A stretch of DNA of 64,000 bases from Heliocidaris erythrogramma (Eukaryota > Echinodermata > Echinoidea > Camarodonta > Echinometridae), in assembly GCA_025617745.1 (NCBI GenBank), contig CM046873.1, forward strand, positions 31,217,101-31,281,100, given 5' to 3'. Positions 12,301 to 23,101 of this stretch are shown here, one piece after another (positions within the stretch are counted from its first letter, which is position 1; each line of letters begins with the position of its first letter). The notes under the pieces were generated by a model. It was not told the origin of the DNA. It saw nothing but the letters and a program-made list of their open reading frames with translations, and searched no databases. The translations under genes were made by a program, and so were the position numbers.

Positions 12301-15300
12301 GAAAGTTACATATTTCTTAAGTTGTAATTGATCAAACTTAAATTGGCAACTCTTTCGAGGATCTCTCCCATTTACTCTACTAAAAAAAAATCATAAATGA
12401 CTATATTTTCTATAATGTATAGAGTTATACATTACCCCCAGATATAATCATCGTGTAGATGCGTTTTACGAAACCCCTTACTGATGAAATGTAAAAAACA
12501 TGAAAATTCAAACATGAAATTGAAATTTATGAAATATTCAGAACAAAGGAAATGGAAGGGGTGCTCAAGTTTCATCATGGAGTTGTCACTTTGCCACAAA
12601 ATATTGAATACATTGTCTTTGATATGTTAATTTTAGGGGCCACAATTGTCTGCAGCCCAAAAGGTTTGGCTCGAAAGTGAACAAGAATTGTCAAATTTCT
12701 GTTTGCTCACACTTTGGAGCTACGGTTGACCATCTGTATTATTTTCTTATTGGACATGCGTCGTTCTTCTTTTTTCATCCAGGATATTGGAGAGAGATTT
12801 TGGCATCCATTGTAACCTGACTCTACTCTTCTCAATGGCCCAGGTAGGCTGAATGTGAAAAGAGGTGGCCATCTCTGAAATGGCTACAACCCACAAAGTT
12901 TCTGCAAAAAAAAGTATTATTTTGTATCTTAAAGATAAAGTTGAGTTCTAGTCATGCGATTACATTGTGAAAGAAAATTTGGTAGCATTTGGTAAAAGAT
13001 GTTTATGTAGTACATAATAATTGCTGTATACTGTGAGCTTTTGGAATCATCAGAATGATAAGAAATTGACTTCCTGAAAATCACATGCACTGCACAGAGT
13101 AATGTGTATATAGCAATACACACACCCACACATGTGGGATGAAAAAATTGGCCCAAACTTTTCAGCTCTTTCTTGTCATGTATGTCGAATATGATAGTAT
13201 TTGAAGGGCATTCCTTTTCAGGGGACATTTCTTCAATGATATTCTTCCAAACCGACATAAGTTGAGTGAGGAAGCTTGCATATTAAGCGAACCTTCTCTT
13301 AAATCTGTGCACTGTAGGCTATCGCATGTGCAGAGGCCAAGGTGACCCTCATCTCACCCTTCGTAGGTCGGATTCTAGACTGGTACAAGGCGTCTACAGG
13401 CAAAGACAGCTACGAGCCACAGGACGATCCAGGTAACAACTCATACAACATCATTTTCTCATGCAAATTGGCACGCTTAACCCCTTCCATGCCACCAGAT
13501 TTTTGAGCAATTGTCAAAAATGAACTTTCATGAGCTGAATATTAACGTTCAAGGAGTTTATTTCTTGAGCAAACTGGGCAAAGATTTATTGCATAGGAAT
13601 ACATATTATATTGGAGGTACAAGTTTCTGTATGAGGAAGAATTTTCAAGCCATTCTGAGCCTAAACAAATTGTTCAACACTCCATTTTTGGGCGGGATTT
13701 GCCGCCCACGGCATGGTAGGGGTTAAAGATAAAGTTCTGATCATGAGTTTGACTTGTGAAAGAAATTGTCTCAAAGCAATTGGGAAAGGTTGACCATGTC
13801 TCATGTAAAAATAGGTGTCTGCTGTAAGGTTTTGAAATCCCCAAATTGATAAGAAATTGACTTAATCCTGCTGAGAGTTGCGTGCAATGCACACAGAAAT
13901 ATGTATATGGGACTACACACAAATGTTCAGCCCGAACATTTCAGCTGTTGTCATATTTTGAATGTAAGAGCATTTGAAGAGCAATCCTTTTCAGGGGACA
14001 TATCTGCAATGGTAATCTTCCAAAATAACATAAGAAGAATGAGAAAGCTCACAAATTGTTTTACCTTTCTCAGAACTCAATCTTCCCTTTAAGGCTTGTT
14101 CACACGTGATGCGGTAAACCACAGCGTTTATTTACCTGTAGATGAATGGCAAATGGGGATTTTAAAAAAGTTGCTGCAGGCAACAAAGGTCTCATTCAAA
14201 TATGTGTTATAAGATGCACATGTGCGAAGCACAGCACACTTAAAGATAAAGTTTAGTTCTGGTCATTCAATTGTTAAAGAAACTGGTTCAAAGAAATTAG
14301 GAGAGTTTGGTTATGTCTACATAAGAATTGGTGTATACTGTGATGTTTTGGAATCATCAAGAATTTTCGGTGCAAAACTCATTCACCGCACTCATAAATG
14401 GGTATATGGGACTGCACTCGGTATTTATATACATCTTGCATTCAATGAGATACACAGTTGGTTTGGTGGGCTTTCTATACAAGTGGTTGCTAAAGCATGT
14501 TTGGTTGTGTTTTCTTTTAGTTTTAGGCTGTCATCATAAAAAAAACCCCCAATATGTTGATTTGTATAGTGCAGCTACTGTACAAATAGACTTTACGGTG
14601 CTTGAATACAAAATATTGTACTATTACCCCTGGCTTGAGCCGAGCCGCCATGATAGGGTGCTTTAAAGCATTCAAGGAATTTCTGTCTACATGGTACCCA
14701 TTTACTTCACCTGGGTGGAGAGTGGCAAATGTAGATTAATGTCTTGCCAAATACCTTAGAAGTTTAATTCATTCTGGAAATATTCTTTCAGGTGTCCAGA
14801 GTGTAACTAAAATCTTCAACTACTACAAGAAGTTTGACTACAAGACGGTGGTCATGGGGGCGTCCTTCAGGAACGTTGGTGAGATCAAGGAGCTCGGAGG
14901 CATCGACCTTCTCACTATCAGGTAAGAGGGTGCTGTTGTATTTTGTGTTTGCTGCTTTTGGTTTAATCTCCAGAGTCTGGAAGGGGAGATTGTAGGTTCT
15001 CGACATGCAACTTACAAATCCCAAAGGAGACAGAAAATTCCAAGTCCACGTTTGCGTGCTTGAATGTCCCAAGCTCCCAACAATTTTCACTTCCTGGTAA
15101 AACAGAAGATTCACCCAAAATTGTTATGCACTGGTCCAGAACCTTGGATCTCCACTCTAGAGATTAAAACAAACATTTTGAGCAAATATAGAAATAAACT
15201 ACTTTGAATGTGAGAAGTCTTAATTACCACATTGTTTTTTTGAAGCAAATTAAAAAAATTGAGAAAAGTATAGATATTATATTTCTGTATTGTTGAACAC

Positions 15301-16691
15301 ACAGATCAGAGTATTTTTTTAAATCCCTAAACGCTGCCTCTTGTCATTTGTTTAATAATACCAATACATGTCATAATATTGGACATTTTTATGTCAATGG
15401 TGCTCAAGGAGCTCCAATATGGAAAGGCCCTACTTACCGGTAGGTTACCAATTCTGGTGCACACAGCATTCAAGGAATTCCTTCCTACCAGTAGCCATTT
15501 AACACCTGGGTGGAGAGTGGCAAATTTAGATTAATGTCTTGCCAAAGGACACCAGTGCCGTGCCTGGGTTCAAACCCTCGACCTTCGCATCTCCAGTCAG
15601 TGATTAAACCACTGGACTACGGCACCCCTTTACATGTAAAGTGGATTTGTTTTTTGCTGTACTTAGTTTTTTTAGACAGTTAACTATGTCGTGTCTGAAT
15701 GGACCTTTAGTGATAAGTCATAAATTAGCATTGCTTGATATAATGCAGTGGAAACTTGCTATAAAGAGCTCCAATATTACAATATTCCTAATATAACAAG
15801 GTTATTTTGTGGGTCCCAGTTCTTTTGGTTCTTTTGGTTTTTTACCCTGTTATAAGGAGATTCCTGATATAACAAGGTAATTTTCATGGTCCCAAGGTCT
15901 TTGTTATAGTGAGTTTCCACACTAGTGTGAAACATTGTTATGTGATGATAATGTTTCTTCTTCCTCGTTGTAGCCCTAAGCTGTTGGAAGAGCTAGCCAA
16001 CTCTACCGATGAAGTGCCAGAGAAACTGAATGCCAATACTGGTAAGTTCTGGGTCCTGTTTCATAAAACTTGTCATCAATGACATGTTGAATTAATTGTT
16101 ATAAGCTACTGAAATCCTAGCATATGATTGGCTGAGAGCAAATTTGTTGTTAAAAATCACCGACAAGACATTTGATGAAACGTCCCCCTGATCATTTTGA
16201 TGACACAGTGATTAAGTTAAGCATGAATTCGTATTGGGTTAATGGGTGACCTATGCTTCCCTATATCTTTATAGGGGCATTTTGAATTCTTTATAAGCAA
16301 GTTATTGCAGTGATAATGAAGGTGTATATCAGCAATTGTTCATTGCAATTTGTTGCATGGCCGGGCCACACATTTCAATTCGATGTAGTGAATACCTAAC
16401 CCTCAACCTATCCAGAAACCCAATCACAGCCCTAAGCCTACCCTTATCTTTGACCAAATAAAGCCTTGAGGAAATGTTGCTAGAGCATTTGTTGGATCAT
16501 AATGATTTCCTTCTCTCCCTTCTTCAGCGAAAAAGCTCGAGATGGAGAAGATTGCGATCAACGAGGCATCGTTCCGATGGATGCACAACTCCGACCAGAT
16601 GGCTGTCGAGAAGCTCTCCGACGGTATCAGGAAGTTTGCTGCCGATGCAGTCAAACTGGAGAACATCCTTAGGGAGAAGCTCGCTGCTTAA
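9181..16691 (+). CDS. TALDO1: Transaldolase gene (exons 2-9; exon 1 not found)
   Basis: Transaldolase moves a dihydroxyacetone unit between sugar phosphates (sedoheptulose-7-P and glyceraldehyde-3-P to erythrose-4-P and fructose-6-P) in the non-oxidative pentose phosphate pathway, mainly in the cytosol. Eight exons at 9181-9304, 10040-10147, 12072-12203, 12783-12843, 13318-13432, 14792-14921, 15974-16041 and 16528-16691 join in frame to give about 300 residues. That is close to the animal enzyme of about 337 minus its first 36-38 residues. Both family signatures are visible: DATTNPSLI in exon 2 and [11 protein letters not shown] in exon 4, where the Lys is the Schiff-base residue. [10 protein letters not shown] and the C-terminal [15 protein letters not shown] block also match. 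All visible introns are GT-AG. The missing N terminus should carry the first catalytic Asp. The open frame, conserved motifs and intact splice sites suggest a working gene. Confidence 0.96.
9305..10039. other. TALDO1 intron 2
   Basis: It contains a short G-rich run near 9503 and a 244-bp MITE at 9682-9925, described separately. Confidence 0.85.
9682..9925. mobile_element. 244-bp TIR MITE in intron 2
   Basis: The left end GGCCCGTATTCTGAGCTCCG pairs imperfectly with the right end CGGAGGTCAGAAGACGGGCC. The interior repeats AGTTTAA-like phrases. Confidence 0.65.
10040..10147 (+). CDS. TALDO1: TALDO1 exon 3
   Basis: It encodes [13 protein letters not shown] through GRVSTEVDA, covering the [14 protein letters not shown] block conserved in transaldolases. 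The acceptor is GAATATAG and the donor GTAAGT. The split Arg codon is completed by exon 4. Confidence 0.93.
10217..10605. repeat. Foldback repeat built on GTTCGTAATTCCGAAAATG
   Basis: Phrases such as GGTTCGTAATTCTG and TTCCGAAAATGAAATAGG recur in the left half, and their reverse complements (CATTTTCGGAATTACGAAC) recur in the right half. The outer ends are also inverted (CCTGAAGGTTCG against GAACCTTCAGAAAAACG). Confidence 0.65.
10673..10973. mobile_element. 301-bp TTAAAGGG TIR MITE
   Basis: TTAAAGGGATACGCCACC at the left and GGTTGAGTATCCCTTTAA at the right are inverted ends. TTAA may be the target duplication. The interior is unusually CpG-rich for the window. Confidence 0.75.
11160..11520. 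repeat. Degenerate direct repeats around ATGAGCAAATAAAGATA
   Basis: The phrase ATGAGCAAATAAAGATA or a close variant appears five times (near 11167, 11225, 11313, 11419 and 11501). Two flanking blocks are also similar at a spacing of about 190 bp. Confidence 0.55.
12072..12203 (+). CDS. TALDO1: TALDO1 exon 4 (catalytic lysine)
   Basis: It encodes [15 protein letters not shown] through STWEGIKAA. The AAG codon at 12166-12168 in [11 protein letters not shown] is the Schiff-base lysine of the family. The acceptor follows a pyrimidine tract (TTGCTTTTCAG) and the donor is GTAAGT. Confidence 0.95.
12204..12782. other. TALDO1 intron 4
   Basis: It starts with a TTAAAGGGG phrase at about 12213 that resembles a MITE end, but no matching right end was found. 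Otherwise it is AT-rich and non-coding. Confidence 0.7.
12783..12843 (+). CDS. TALDO1: TALDO1 exon 5
   Basis: A 61-nt exon encoding [20 protein letters not shown], the strand that follows the catalytic lysine. It ends in phase 0 before GTAGGC. Confidence 0.93.
12929..13302 (+). mobile_element. 374-bp TTAAAGATAAAGTT MITE
   Basis: It starts TTAAAGATAAAGTTGAGTTC and ends CCTTCTCTTAA. Its interior matches copies at 3985-4478, 13723-14092, about 14238-14540 and 18780-19580. It fills most of intron 5 of TALDO1 and ends 15 bp before exon 6. Confidence 0.75.
13318..13432 (+). CDS. TALDO1: TALDO1 exon 6
   Basis: It encodes [20 protein letters not shown] and on to SYEPQDDP, the [11 protein letters not shown] block. 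The acceptor lies 15 bp after the end of a 374-bp MITE (12929-13302), whose CCTTCTCTTAA end provides part of the upstream pyrimidine tract. Confidence 0.94.
13477..13726. mobile_element. 250-bp TTAACCCCT MITE
   Basis: The left end TTAACCCCTTCCATGCC and the right end GGCATGGTAGGGGTTAA are inverted repeats. It abuts the next MITE and shares the TTAA at 13723-13726 with it. Confidence 0.8.
13723..14092 (+). mobile_element. 370-bp TTAAAGATAAAGTT MITE
   Basis: It starts TTAAAGATAAAGTTCTG and ends CAGAACTCAATCTTCCCTTTAA-like sequence, which is inverted to the start. It lies in TALDO1 intron 6 directly after another TTAA MITE. A third partial copy follows from about 14238. Confidence 0.8.
14540..14752 (-). 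mobile_element. SINE body fragment
   Basis: It shares the CACCTGGGTGGAGAGTGGCA body and the ATTAATGTCTTGCCAA segment with the better copy at 15357-15629, but lacks the tRNA head. It lies in TALDO1 intron 6. Confidence 0.65.
14792..14921 (+). CDS. TALDO1: TALDO1 exon 7
   Basis: It encodes [14 protein letters not shown] through GGIDLLTI and includes VVMGASFRN, a conserved phosphate-site region. The acceptor is TATTCTTTCAG and the donor GTAAGA. Confidence 0.94.
15357..15629 (-). mobile_element. Full-length tRNA-derived SINE
   Basis: Read on the minus strand it starts GGGGTGCCGTAGTCCAGTGG, an A-box-like element, then has GGTCGAGGGTTTGAACCC, a good B-box match. The body and a TTATTAT-like tail follow. 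Both RNA polymerase III promoter boxes are recognisable, which makes this the best SINE copy in the window. Confidence 0.85.
15746..15922. mobile_element. pogo/Tigger-like MITE
   Basis: The left end CAGTGGAAACTTGCTATAA and the right end TTATAGTGAGTTTCCAC are inverted. The interior repeats GATATAACAAGG. Confidence 0.7.
15974..16041 (+). CDS. TALDO1: TALDO1 exon 8
   Basis: It encodes [19 protein letters not shown] and on. The split Ser codon at its start completes the TISPKLL motif. The donor is GTAAGT. Confidence 0.9.
16051..16191. mobile_element. MITE, GGGGGCGTTTCAT family, in TALDO1 intron 8
   Basis: The ends GGTCCTGTTTCATAAAAC and GATGAAACGTCCCCC are inverted. The core is the same as in the copies at 5.6-5.9 kb, in the other orientation. 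Confidence 0.7.
16528..16691 (+). CDS. TALDO1: TALDO1 exon 9 with stop codon
   Basis: It encodes [20 protein letters not shown], then the [14 protein letters not shown] helix, and ends at LREKLAA with TAA at 16689-16691. The visible C terminus is a little shorter than the human one. Confidence 0.95.
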
Positions 16692-18779
16692 AGGCTGTTG
16701 GCCTAGCAACGGAAGACCATCACCTTCTGCTTGATCATGGGCAATATGTCTTAGATATGGGGGGGGGGGGGATTTGCTCAGAAAATAATATCTTTACACA
16801 TGATATAACAAATACCCTATAATGCAGGAAACATTTGTTGTCAACGGCTGCACATGTAGTTACTGAAACAACTAAATAATTGTAAGGTTCTGGATACATG
16901 TGCGAAAAAAATTGTGTTTTGTTGCTTTCCCGCCAGAAGGCTGTTACTGCCATGTGTCGTCAATGGCAGTAACACCTTTCTTGTGAGAAGGTGACTATTT
17001 GCACACACACACCCTTTTCCACATGTCAAGGTACTGAATTGCAAAGGGGAAAAAATTAAATCGAGTGAGTATTCTCTTACCGATAGAAATCTTGTTGGAA
17101 TGATTTTCTCATGTTGATGAGCTGGTGCTTTTTTGGTATGATTTTTGAAGGAGTACAATGATCGAGTAGGACATCAGATACTGGATGGGGGTTGTATGCG
17201 AAAAACAGTCTGCAGCATACAGGATTCAGTCGTCAACCTAAAGTTCTCATTGTTTATCAAACATGATTTGACTGATGCATCATTTCTTCATTCCTTTTGG
17301 ATGATCTGTCCAATTGTAGGGAGATGGCCCCGACATTGATGTTTGTCACAGTCGCAACTAAACCAAAATTCAATTTCATTAATGTGACACACTGAACTCT
17401 TTTTTTTCTCTTTTAAGAGAATTTTTCAGAAGTAAAATGAATGTTAAACAGTTTTTTATGCATGAAATGCACTATTATCCAGTGAATAACAGTAACTAAG
17501 TCTCCATATTTGTGTGAATTTTGTAAAATAAATCATACTGATGATAAACCTATTTCCTTCTGGCCTTGATGGAGGAGCAAATTACAATTTGTCAGCATAT
17601 GTGCTTCTTATTAACTCAGATGAATATATGACCTTTTGTAAATTGAGATTATGACATCACTCATACATGTGTATGATACATTCACTGCAAGTTTGACATC
17701 ATGATCAGAGAAACTTTTTTTGTAATATTCATGAAGAGAAGTGATGGATAAGCATAGATTTATGGAAATATATATTTTGGTATTAGAGGTGTATATTTTA
17801 TTTCATGTAGAATTTAATTCATTCATGAATGCTATCTGTGAAACAGACATGGAATCTAAATCCTGACCCAAGTCCTGACCAATACTGTTTAGTTTAAACA
17901 CTCATCTCGTCTAAAAGTTCATATAAAATATTGCAGGCATGAACTTTATACATTTAGGTTTATTTATACTAGATACTAACTTTTTACGTTCTATTCAAAG
18001 TGCGGTTTCATTTAGTGCATGTCGTATGATGACATCAACAGAATATGCTAATGTGACCGTCTATTCTTTGCTTAAAGTCTTTGCAAAGAACCAAGATAAA
18101 ACATAATTTTTGCACACCACACCGAGTTGTTTCATAGAATGAAAACAATCTACATATTTCCAATCTTTCGGTTTGTAATTGTGACAGAAGAGAAATCACT
18201 GCATTTAAAAGAAAATCTTTAGAAATACATGTCGTTTGTTGTTGAAGCTGGTTCGTACATGTATATCTCAGTCAGTGCACGATTACGTTTTTGACCATTG
18301 TCCTCGCATTGAAATATACATTCATGAGCAGTCCTGGAATGAAACGTAAATGTATAATAATTTTGTTAATCAAGATGGTTTAATTCAACTTTCTGTGGAA
18401 ATGTGCAGTTAATTGAATAAAACCAGTGCAACAACAAAAAGCTACGTATTTTCCTAGGCTGATTAAACTTGTACATAGATTAAGCTTTACTTTTTGTTTT
18501 CTGCATTCCAATTAGGTCTTGTTAATGACACAGGAAAACTATGTATGTATTGTGCATTTTATTAAGAGGATAGTTGAGAATTGTTGAATGAGAATTGTTG
18601 AATGAGAATCGATGAGTTGACGAGATTAAGATGTAAAACTAGATGATTTAGTATTCGTGATTCTTCTGATATTTAGTATACAATGACTTTGAATAAATTG
18701 TAACGTACTAACTAACCCATGGATATTTAATGTGATTTATAAACTGTAGACTGTGATTTGAGATGTTTTAACTCTGTGA
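16692..18779 (+). other. TALDO1 3' UTR and downstream DNA
   Basis: This stretch after the TAA has no clear repeat family, so much of it may be 3' UTR. It includes a G13 run at 16759-16771 and several AATAAA hexamers, the first good one at 17527-17532 and others near 18415 and 18690. The exact transcript end cannot be told from sequence alone. Confidence 0.5.
17527..17532 (+). promoter_or_regulatory. Candidate poly(A) signal for TALDO1
   Basis: An AATAAA hexamer about 840 bp after the stop codon. Later hexamers could also be used. Confidence 0.35.
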
Positions 18780-19580
18780 TTTAAAATAAAGTTAAGTTCT
18801 GGTTGAGCAATTACATTGTGAAAAAAAAAAAAAGTGTCTGGAAGCAATAGACCGCTTCTGTAATGTATACAAATTTATGCACATAAATCCTCTGAGCGCC
18901 TAGTGACGAGCTATTCCATTAACCTGCTGTTTATGCTTTGAATCCAGTTTGCAACATTATTTGTTGCTATGTCCGCAAGCTTTCAGGTTGTCAAGAACCT
19001 TTGTTTGAAAGGTATGTATAAAATTTGCATACATCAGGGATGCCACTTTGCAGACAAAAGTAGGAATTCCTACTTTTTCAACATTTTTAGCCGTAGAAAC
19101 CACTTTTTTTGTCTACACAAGGGCCCATTCTAGATGATTTTTGCTACTTTTTTATCAATTCTAAGTGGCATCCCTCATACATTACTGAAGCAGTGATGCT
19201 TTGGAATCATCAAAATGATGAGAAATTGACTCAAATCTTGCTGAAACTCCTGTGTACTGCACAGTTTACATGGTGACACAGAAATGTGTACTATGGAAGC
19301 TCACTACAAGGACCTTGGGACCATGGAAATTACCTTATTATACATGCATCAGGAATCTCCTTAATTGAAGATAAAAAAAAATATATAGACCTGGGACCAC
19401 TGAAATTACCTCGTTATATCGGAGCTCTTTATAGCGGAGTTTCCACGGTATATGGGACTATACATCCTTGTGGCATGTACAGTAAGTTTGGTCTAACCTC
19501 TTTTGAGCTGTTTCTCAGTTTAGAGGAAATTTCTTCTATTGTATACTTCCCCAAAACAGCCTGATCGGTTAAGAGTAGGC
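18780..19580 (+). mobile_element. TTAAAG-type MITE with nested insertions
   Basis: The outer element starts TTAAAATAAAGTTAAGTTCT and resumes after about 19195 with GGAATCATCAAAATGATGAG, matching the family at 12929-13302. An element at 18847-19195 with ends AGACCGCTTCTGTAATGTA and TACATTACTGAAGCAG interrupts it. That element is in turn interrupted at about 19035-19175 by CAGGGATGCCACTT...AAGTGGCATCCCT. A pogo-like piece lies at 19291-19451. Confidence 0.6.
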
Positions 19581-19599
19581 ATTTTGCCCGTCCGTTACA

Positions 19600-19780
19600 T
19601 TGAATATTTCATGGATTATAATTTTAGGTGACTATGGCAACCAAATTTATCAAATTTCAACTCCTTCAGTGATGCCCTTCACAATGAAACATAAATTAGC
19701 TCTCTGTAACCCGGACAACCTGGGAAAACAATGCCTCCGGCCACCACCTTTGGTGGGCGGAGGCATAAAAACGAAAGAAC
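19600..19780 (+). repeat. Repeat ending in a GC-rich hairpin and A-rich tail
   Basis: The segment ends with a hairpin in which ATGCCTCCGGCCACCA pairs with TGGTGGGCGGAGGCAT, followed by AAAAACGAAAG. The design resembles the end of the 46.3-47.6 kb repeat, which has a hairpin with TATACCCCC/GGGGGTATA and then A-rich sequence. Confidence 0.45.
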
Positions 19781-20402
19781 ATACTGTAAAGACCTGGGGC
19801 TAACAAAACAATAGTATATTAAGAGCTGGGACCAGGAATATTACCTTGCTGCATCAGGAATATTGTTATACACCCTGTACAAAGCAAACAATGTTGAAAG
19901 GAAATGCATCGATCACAACAGAATACATGAGATTACACATCACAAAGAGCAGCAGACACATGTAGAGATTACAGATCACAATTTATTTTGATACTTTTCA
20001 CACACTTCATTGTGGGAATGAGCATAGCAATTTTACCCTGCTACAATGTAAACAGATCTCATAATTGCAATTAATATACAGTGTACCGCTTTTGTGGGAA
20101 ATGAAAAACAAAAGAAATAAATGCAAATATTATTATTGACAGATCATCATGTATATTTGGGAATTTGTCACACACAGATTATTGCAGAATGAACATAGTA
20201 CTTCTACCCTGTTATAATGTAATAGCCATCTGATCATTGCAATAACTCTACAAGATAAATAAAATCTAAGAAATATAAATTTGAAAGAATCGCCATCTCA
20301 TTAATACACACTCAGATGTACAGTGCATGAAAAGATAACATACATGTACAGGTGAACCTTGTTACAGTATATCGTAAACTTATTTCAGGGCCAAAAAACA
20401 GT

Positions 20403-20628
20403 ACAGTGGAAAATCGGTATAAAGAGATCTGATATAACAATGTTCCTCATATAACAAAGCTTTTTAAATTCTATTTTTTTTACACCTGATATAACAAGAT
20501 TCCTGCTATAACAAGGTAATTTTGATGGTCCCGAAGGACCTCGTTATACTGAGTTTCCACTGTATAATACTAAGGAGTGGGAAATTACCTTGTTATAATG
20601 AGAGTTTGTTATAACAGGGTTCCACTGT
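20403..20628. mobile_element. pogo/Tigger-like MITE
   Basis: It starts ACAGTGGAAAATCGGTATAA and ends TTATAACAGGGTTCCACTGT, which are inverted ends. The interior has GATATAACAAGATTCCTG phrases. Confidence 0.75.
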
Positions 20629-21424
20629 ATTTCCAAACTCAAAAAATATATGCCTATCAGTGACACACTCAGCTGCTGTTGCATATTATTTAAAGCACAT
20701 GTTTTACCTGTTAAAAAAAACACCACATAAAAGGTTTGCATGAAAGTACAAAGTAGGATTTCAATCACATGATTCCTTCTTACAATTGCAAAAATAACTG
20801 TTATCAAATACTGATTGGTTGCTGTCTGCTGCTCCATAGACACAACAATATACATGTAGTTTAATATTACGTATCTGATGAGAGCAAAAAGGGCGTAAAT
20901 ACGCTAAGTGAATTTGAGGCCTTAGAGCAGAAAATTTACCTGATTAAAGGACTTCCTGGTACAAAAATCAATAAATGGCAAAATTAGATAAACATTTTTT
21001 GGTGAAAATGTTTAATTTATCAAATAAATTTTTGAAATTCAACTAAAAAAAAAAAATGAGCTGAACAAAATAATGCACAGTATGGATAATTATCAATACT
21101 CCCAATTCTGCCATGATTTCCTTCTGAGTCTTAACAGTTGATATCACTGATTATTTATACCCTCAGTAAAAAAAATTACAAAATACCAAATATGAGTTCT
21201 TTGGCCATAATTTGTTAAGCAAGCTTATACAATATAACAACATACAGAGTAGTTATGACCCATGAATGTAAATTGTTAACTTTTGGTGACATTAATGCAT
21301 CATCTTTGGTTCAAGAATGGTATGAATTCTAAAAGCACAAGGAAATGAGAACAATAATCATTGAAATATTTACATTGGTTATGTGGAGTTGAATTCAAAT
21401 GTGACATATCTCAATTTGAGGTTA

Positions 21425-21630
21425 ATATAATAATAACAATAATAATACATAACATTTATATTGCGCTTAATACAAATGTTTCTAAGCCCCGAAGTATTAT
21501 TACCCCGGCTCTAGCTAGGCTACTGAATTCGGTGCTCACAGCACTCAGGGAATAAATTCCTACCGGGTACCCATTTACTACACCTGGGTGGAGAGTGGCA
21601 AATGTAAATTAATGTCTTGCCAAAGGACAT
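21425..21630 (-). mobile_element. SINE body fragment
   Basis: It begins with an AATAATAA tail (minus-strand 3' end) and TTTATATTGCGC, followed by the CACCTGGGTGGAGAGTGGCA body. The tRNA head is not recognisable. Confidence 0.65.
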
Positions 21631-22399
21631 AACTCACTGAAAAATAGATAGCGCTGACCGCTTTCTGCCCCGATACCAAAAAGGAACTCCAAATTACAAT
21701 TGAAGAAAAACCTTATTTCATAATAAAATAACTTACTATGATATCTAATCAATATCAAATTAGGCTTGAAGTAGACGTTAAAAAGATAATTCTATCTTGA
21801 CCCTGGTAAAAATGAATACATTCTGTAAGATTATCATGGAGAAGACAAAATTCATCAAATAATATCATTAACCACTTCTTACATCTTTTCTCCAATAAAA
21901 AAAATGAAATTTCAAGCATGACGAATTGCTTAATATTCAAACAGTAAATTTTGAGGTAGAAATGTCTTCAATACAAAGGCAAAATCGACCCTACAACTAC
22001 TTAGTTGAATACCAAAAGTTATTGGGGAAATTTATCATAAATCACAACTTTCTAATGAAAGATCGATAAACATCAATACTTCTTTGATACATGTATAATC
22101 TGTAGTTTGAATAAACGAACATCACCTCATCTTCAGGCAGTTAGAAAATCTATTTTTATCTTACCTATTATAATTTGAAAACAAATTGTCATTACAGTAA
22201 AGTATATACATGTAGTTTTTGTTTGCTAGCTGTGTTTACTCATAAAATTCTGAAAATGGAATGTTGATATTTGGGAAAGGAATGTCAGCCCCCCCCGGAA
22301 AACTTGTACGTGTAACTGTTAATGTAAGAAGAAATGCACACTTCTTACCAAAGTACACGAAAAACACAAGAGAGATATAAAAGCTTAGCAGCTGCATAG

Positions 22400-23101
22400 T
22401 TAAAGGTGTTACTCGGAGATGTACAAACAAATCAAAATGCAATAAATTTGGTATCAACGGAAAGGGGAAGATGCCCTAAAACATTCCATCAACATCCATA
22501 GGTTTTCATAAATTAATATTATTCTGTTTCAAATGTGTGCCAAAATATTCGCATATTTTCGCCCCGCGAGCAGTTTCTTTTTCAACCTTGGAAATGTGAC
22601 GTAATACTCGGGACACGCTTGCTTCTAGCTAGCTCACGATCACGTCAATACAGCGCGCGCACATAACGTTCACGGTTCGAGGTAAGCTACTGATTTCTTC
22701 CAATCTTTGAAAATCTTGTCGACAAAATGTCTCATTTTGGCCCTGATTCAGATGTTAGAACCTGGAATCACACCGTCATTCCATCAATCACTGGGTGAAT
22801 CACTGCAGCAGCCACACACACATATACGATTCATACAGCTACAGTACAGTCAAGTCGTATACTGTAAGCTAGCTGTCCCGAGAATGACGTCATTTTTCTA
22901 GTGCAAGAATTCTCGCTTTCGTGGCTCATCTGAGACCCTGTCAGGGGTCTTGAAAAAAGTCCTGATAATCTTTTTGAACAAGCCTACATCTCTACAGGTA
23001 AAATTTCATTTCATTTTATTCTTTGGGGGATTAGCTTTCCAAAAATGTATAATTTGTCCTATTCTTATTTTATGGGACATTTCTCCGGCTATCTGCTTTA
23101 A
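22400..23101 (-). mobile_element. 702-bp TTAAAG TIR element, copy 2
   Basis: This is the reverse-orientation copy of 6729-7433. It has the same inverted ends, beginning TTAAAGGTGTTACTCGGAGA and ending CCGGCTATCTGCTTTAA, and nearly the same interior. Confidence 0.75.

Larger units (their letters stand above)
14922..15973. other. TALDO1 intron 7
   Basis: It contains a full-length tRNA-derived SINE (15357-15629, minus) and a pogo-like MITE (15746-15922). Confidence 0.85.
19781..22399. other. Intergenic repeats, no gene seen
   Basis: AT-rich DNA with a pogo-like element (20403-20628) and a SINE body (21425-21630). The short open frames do not look coding. Confidence 0.7.
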
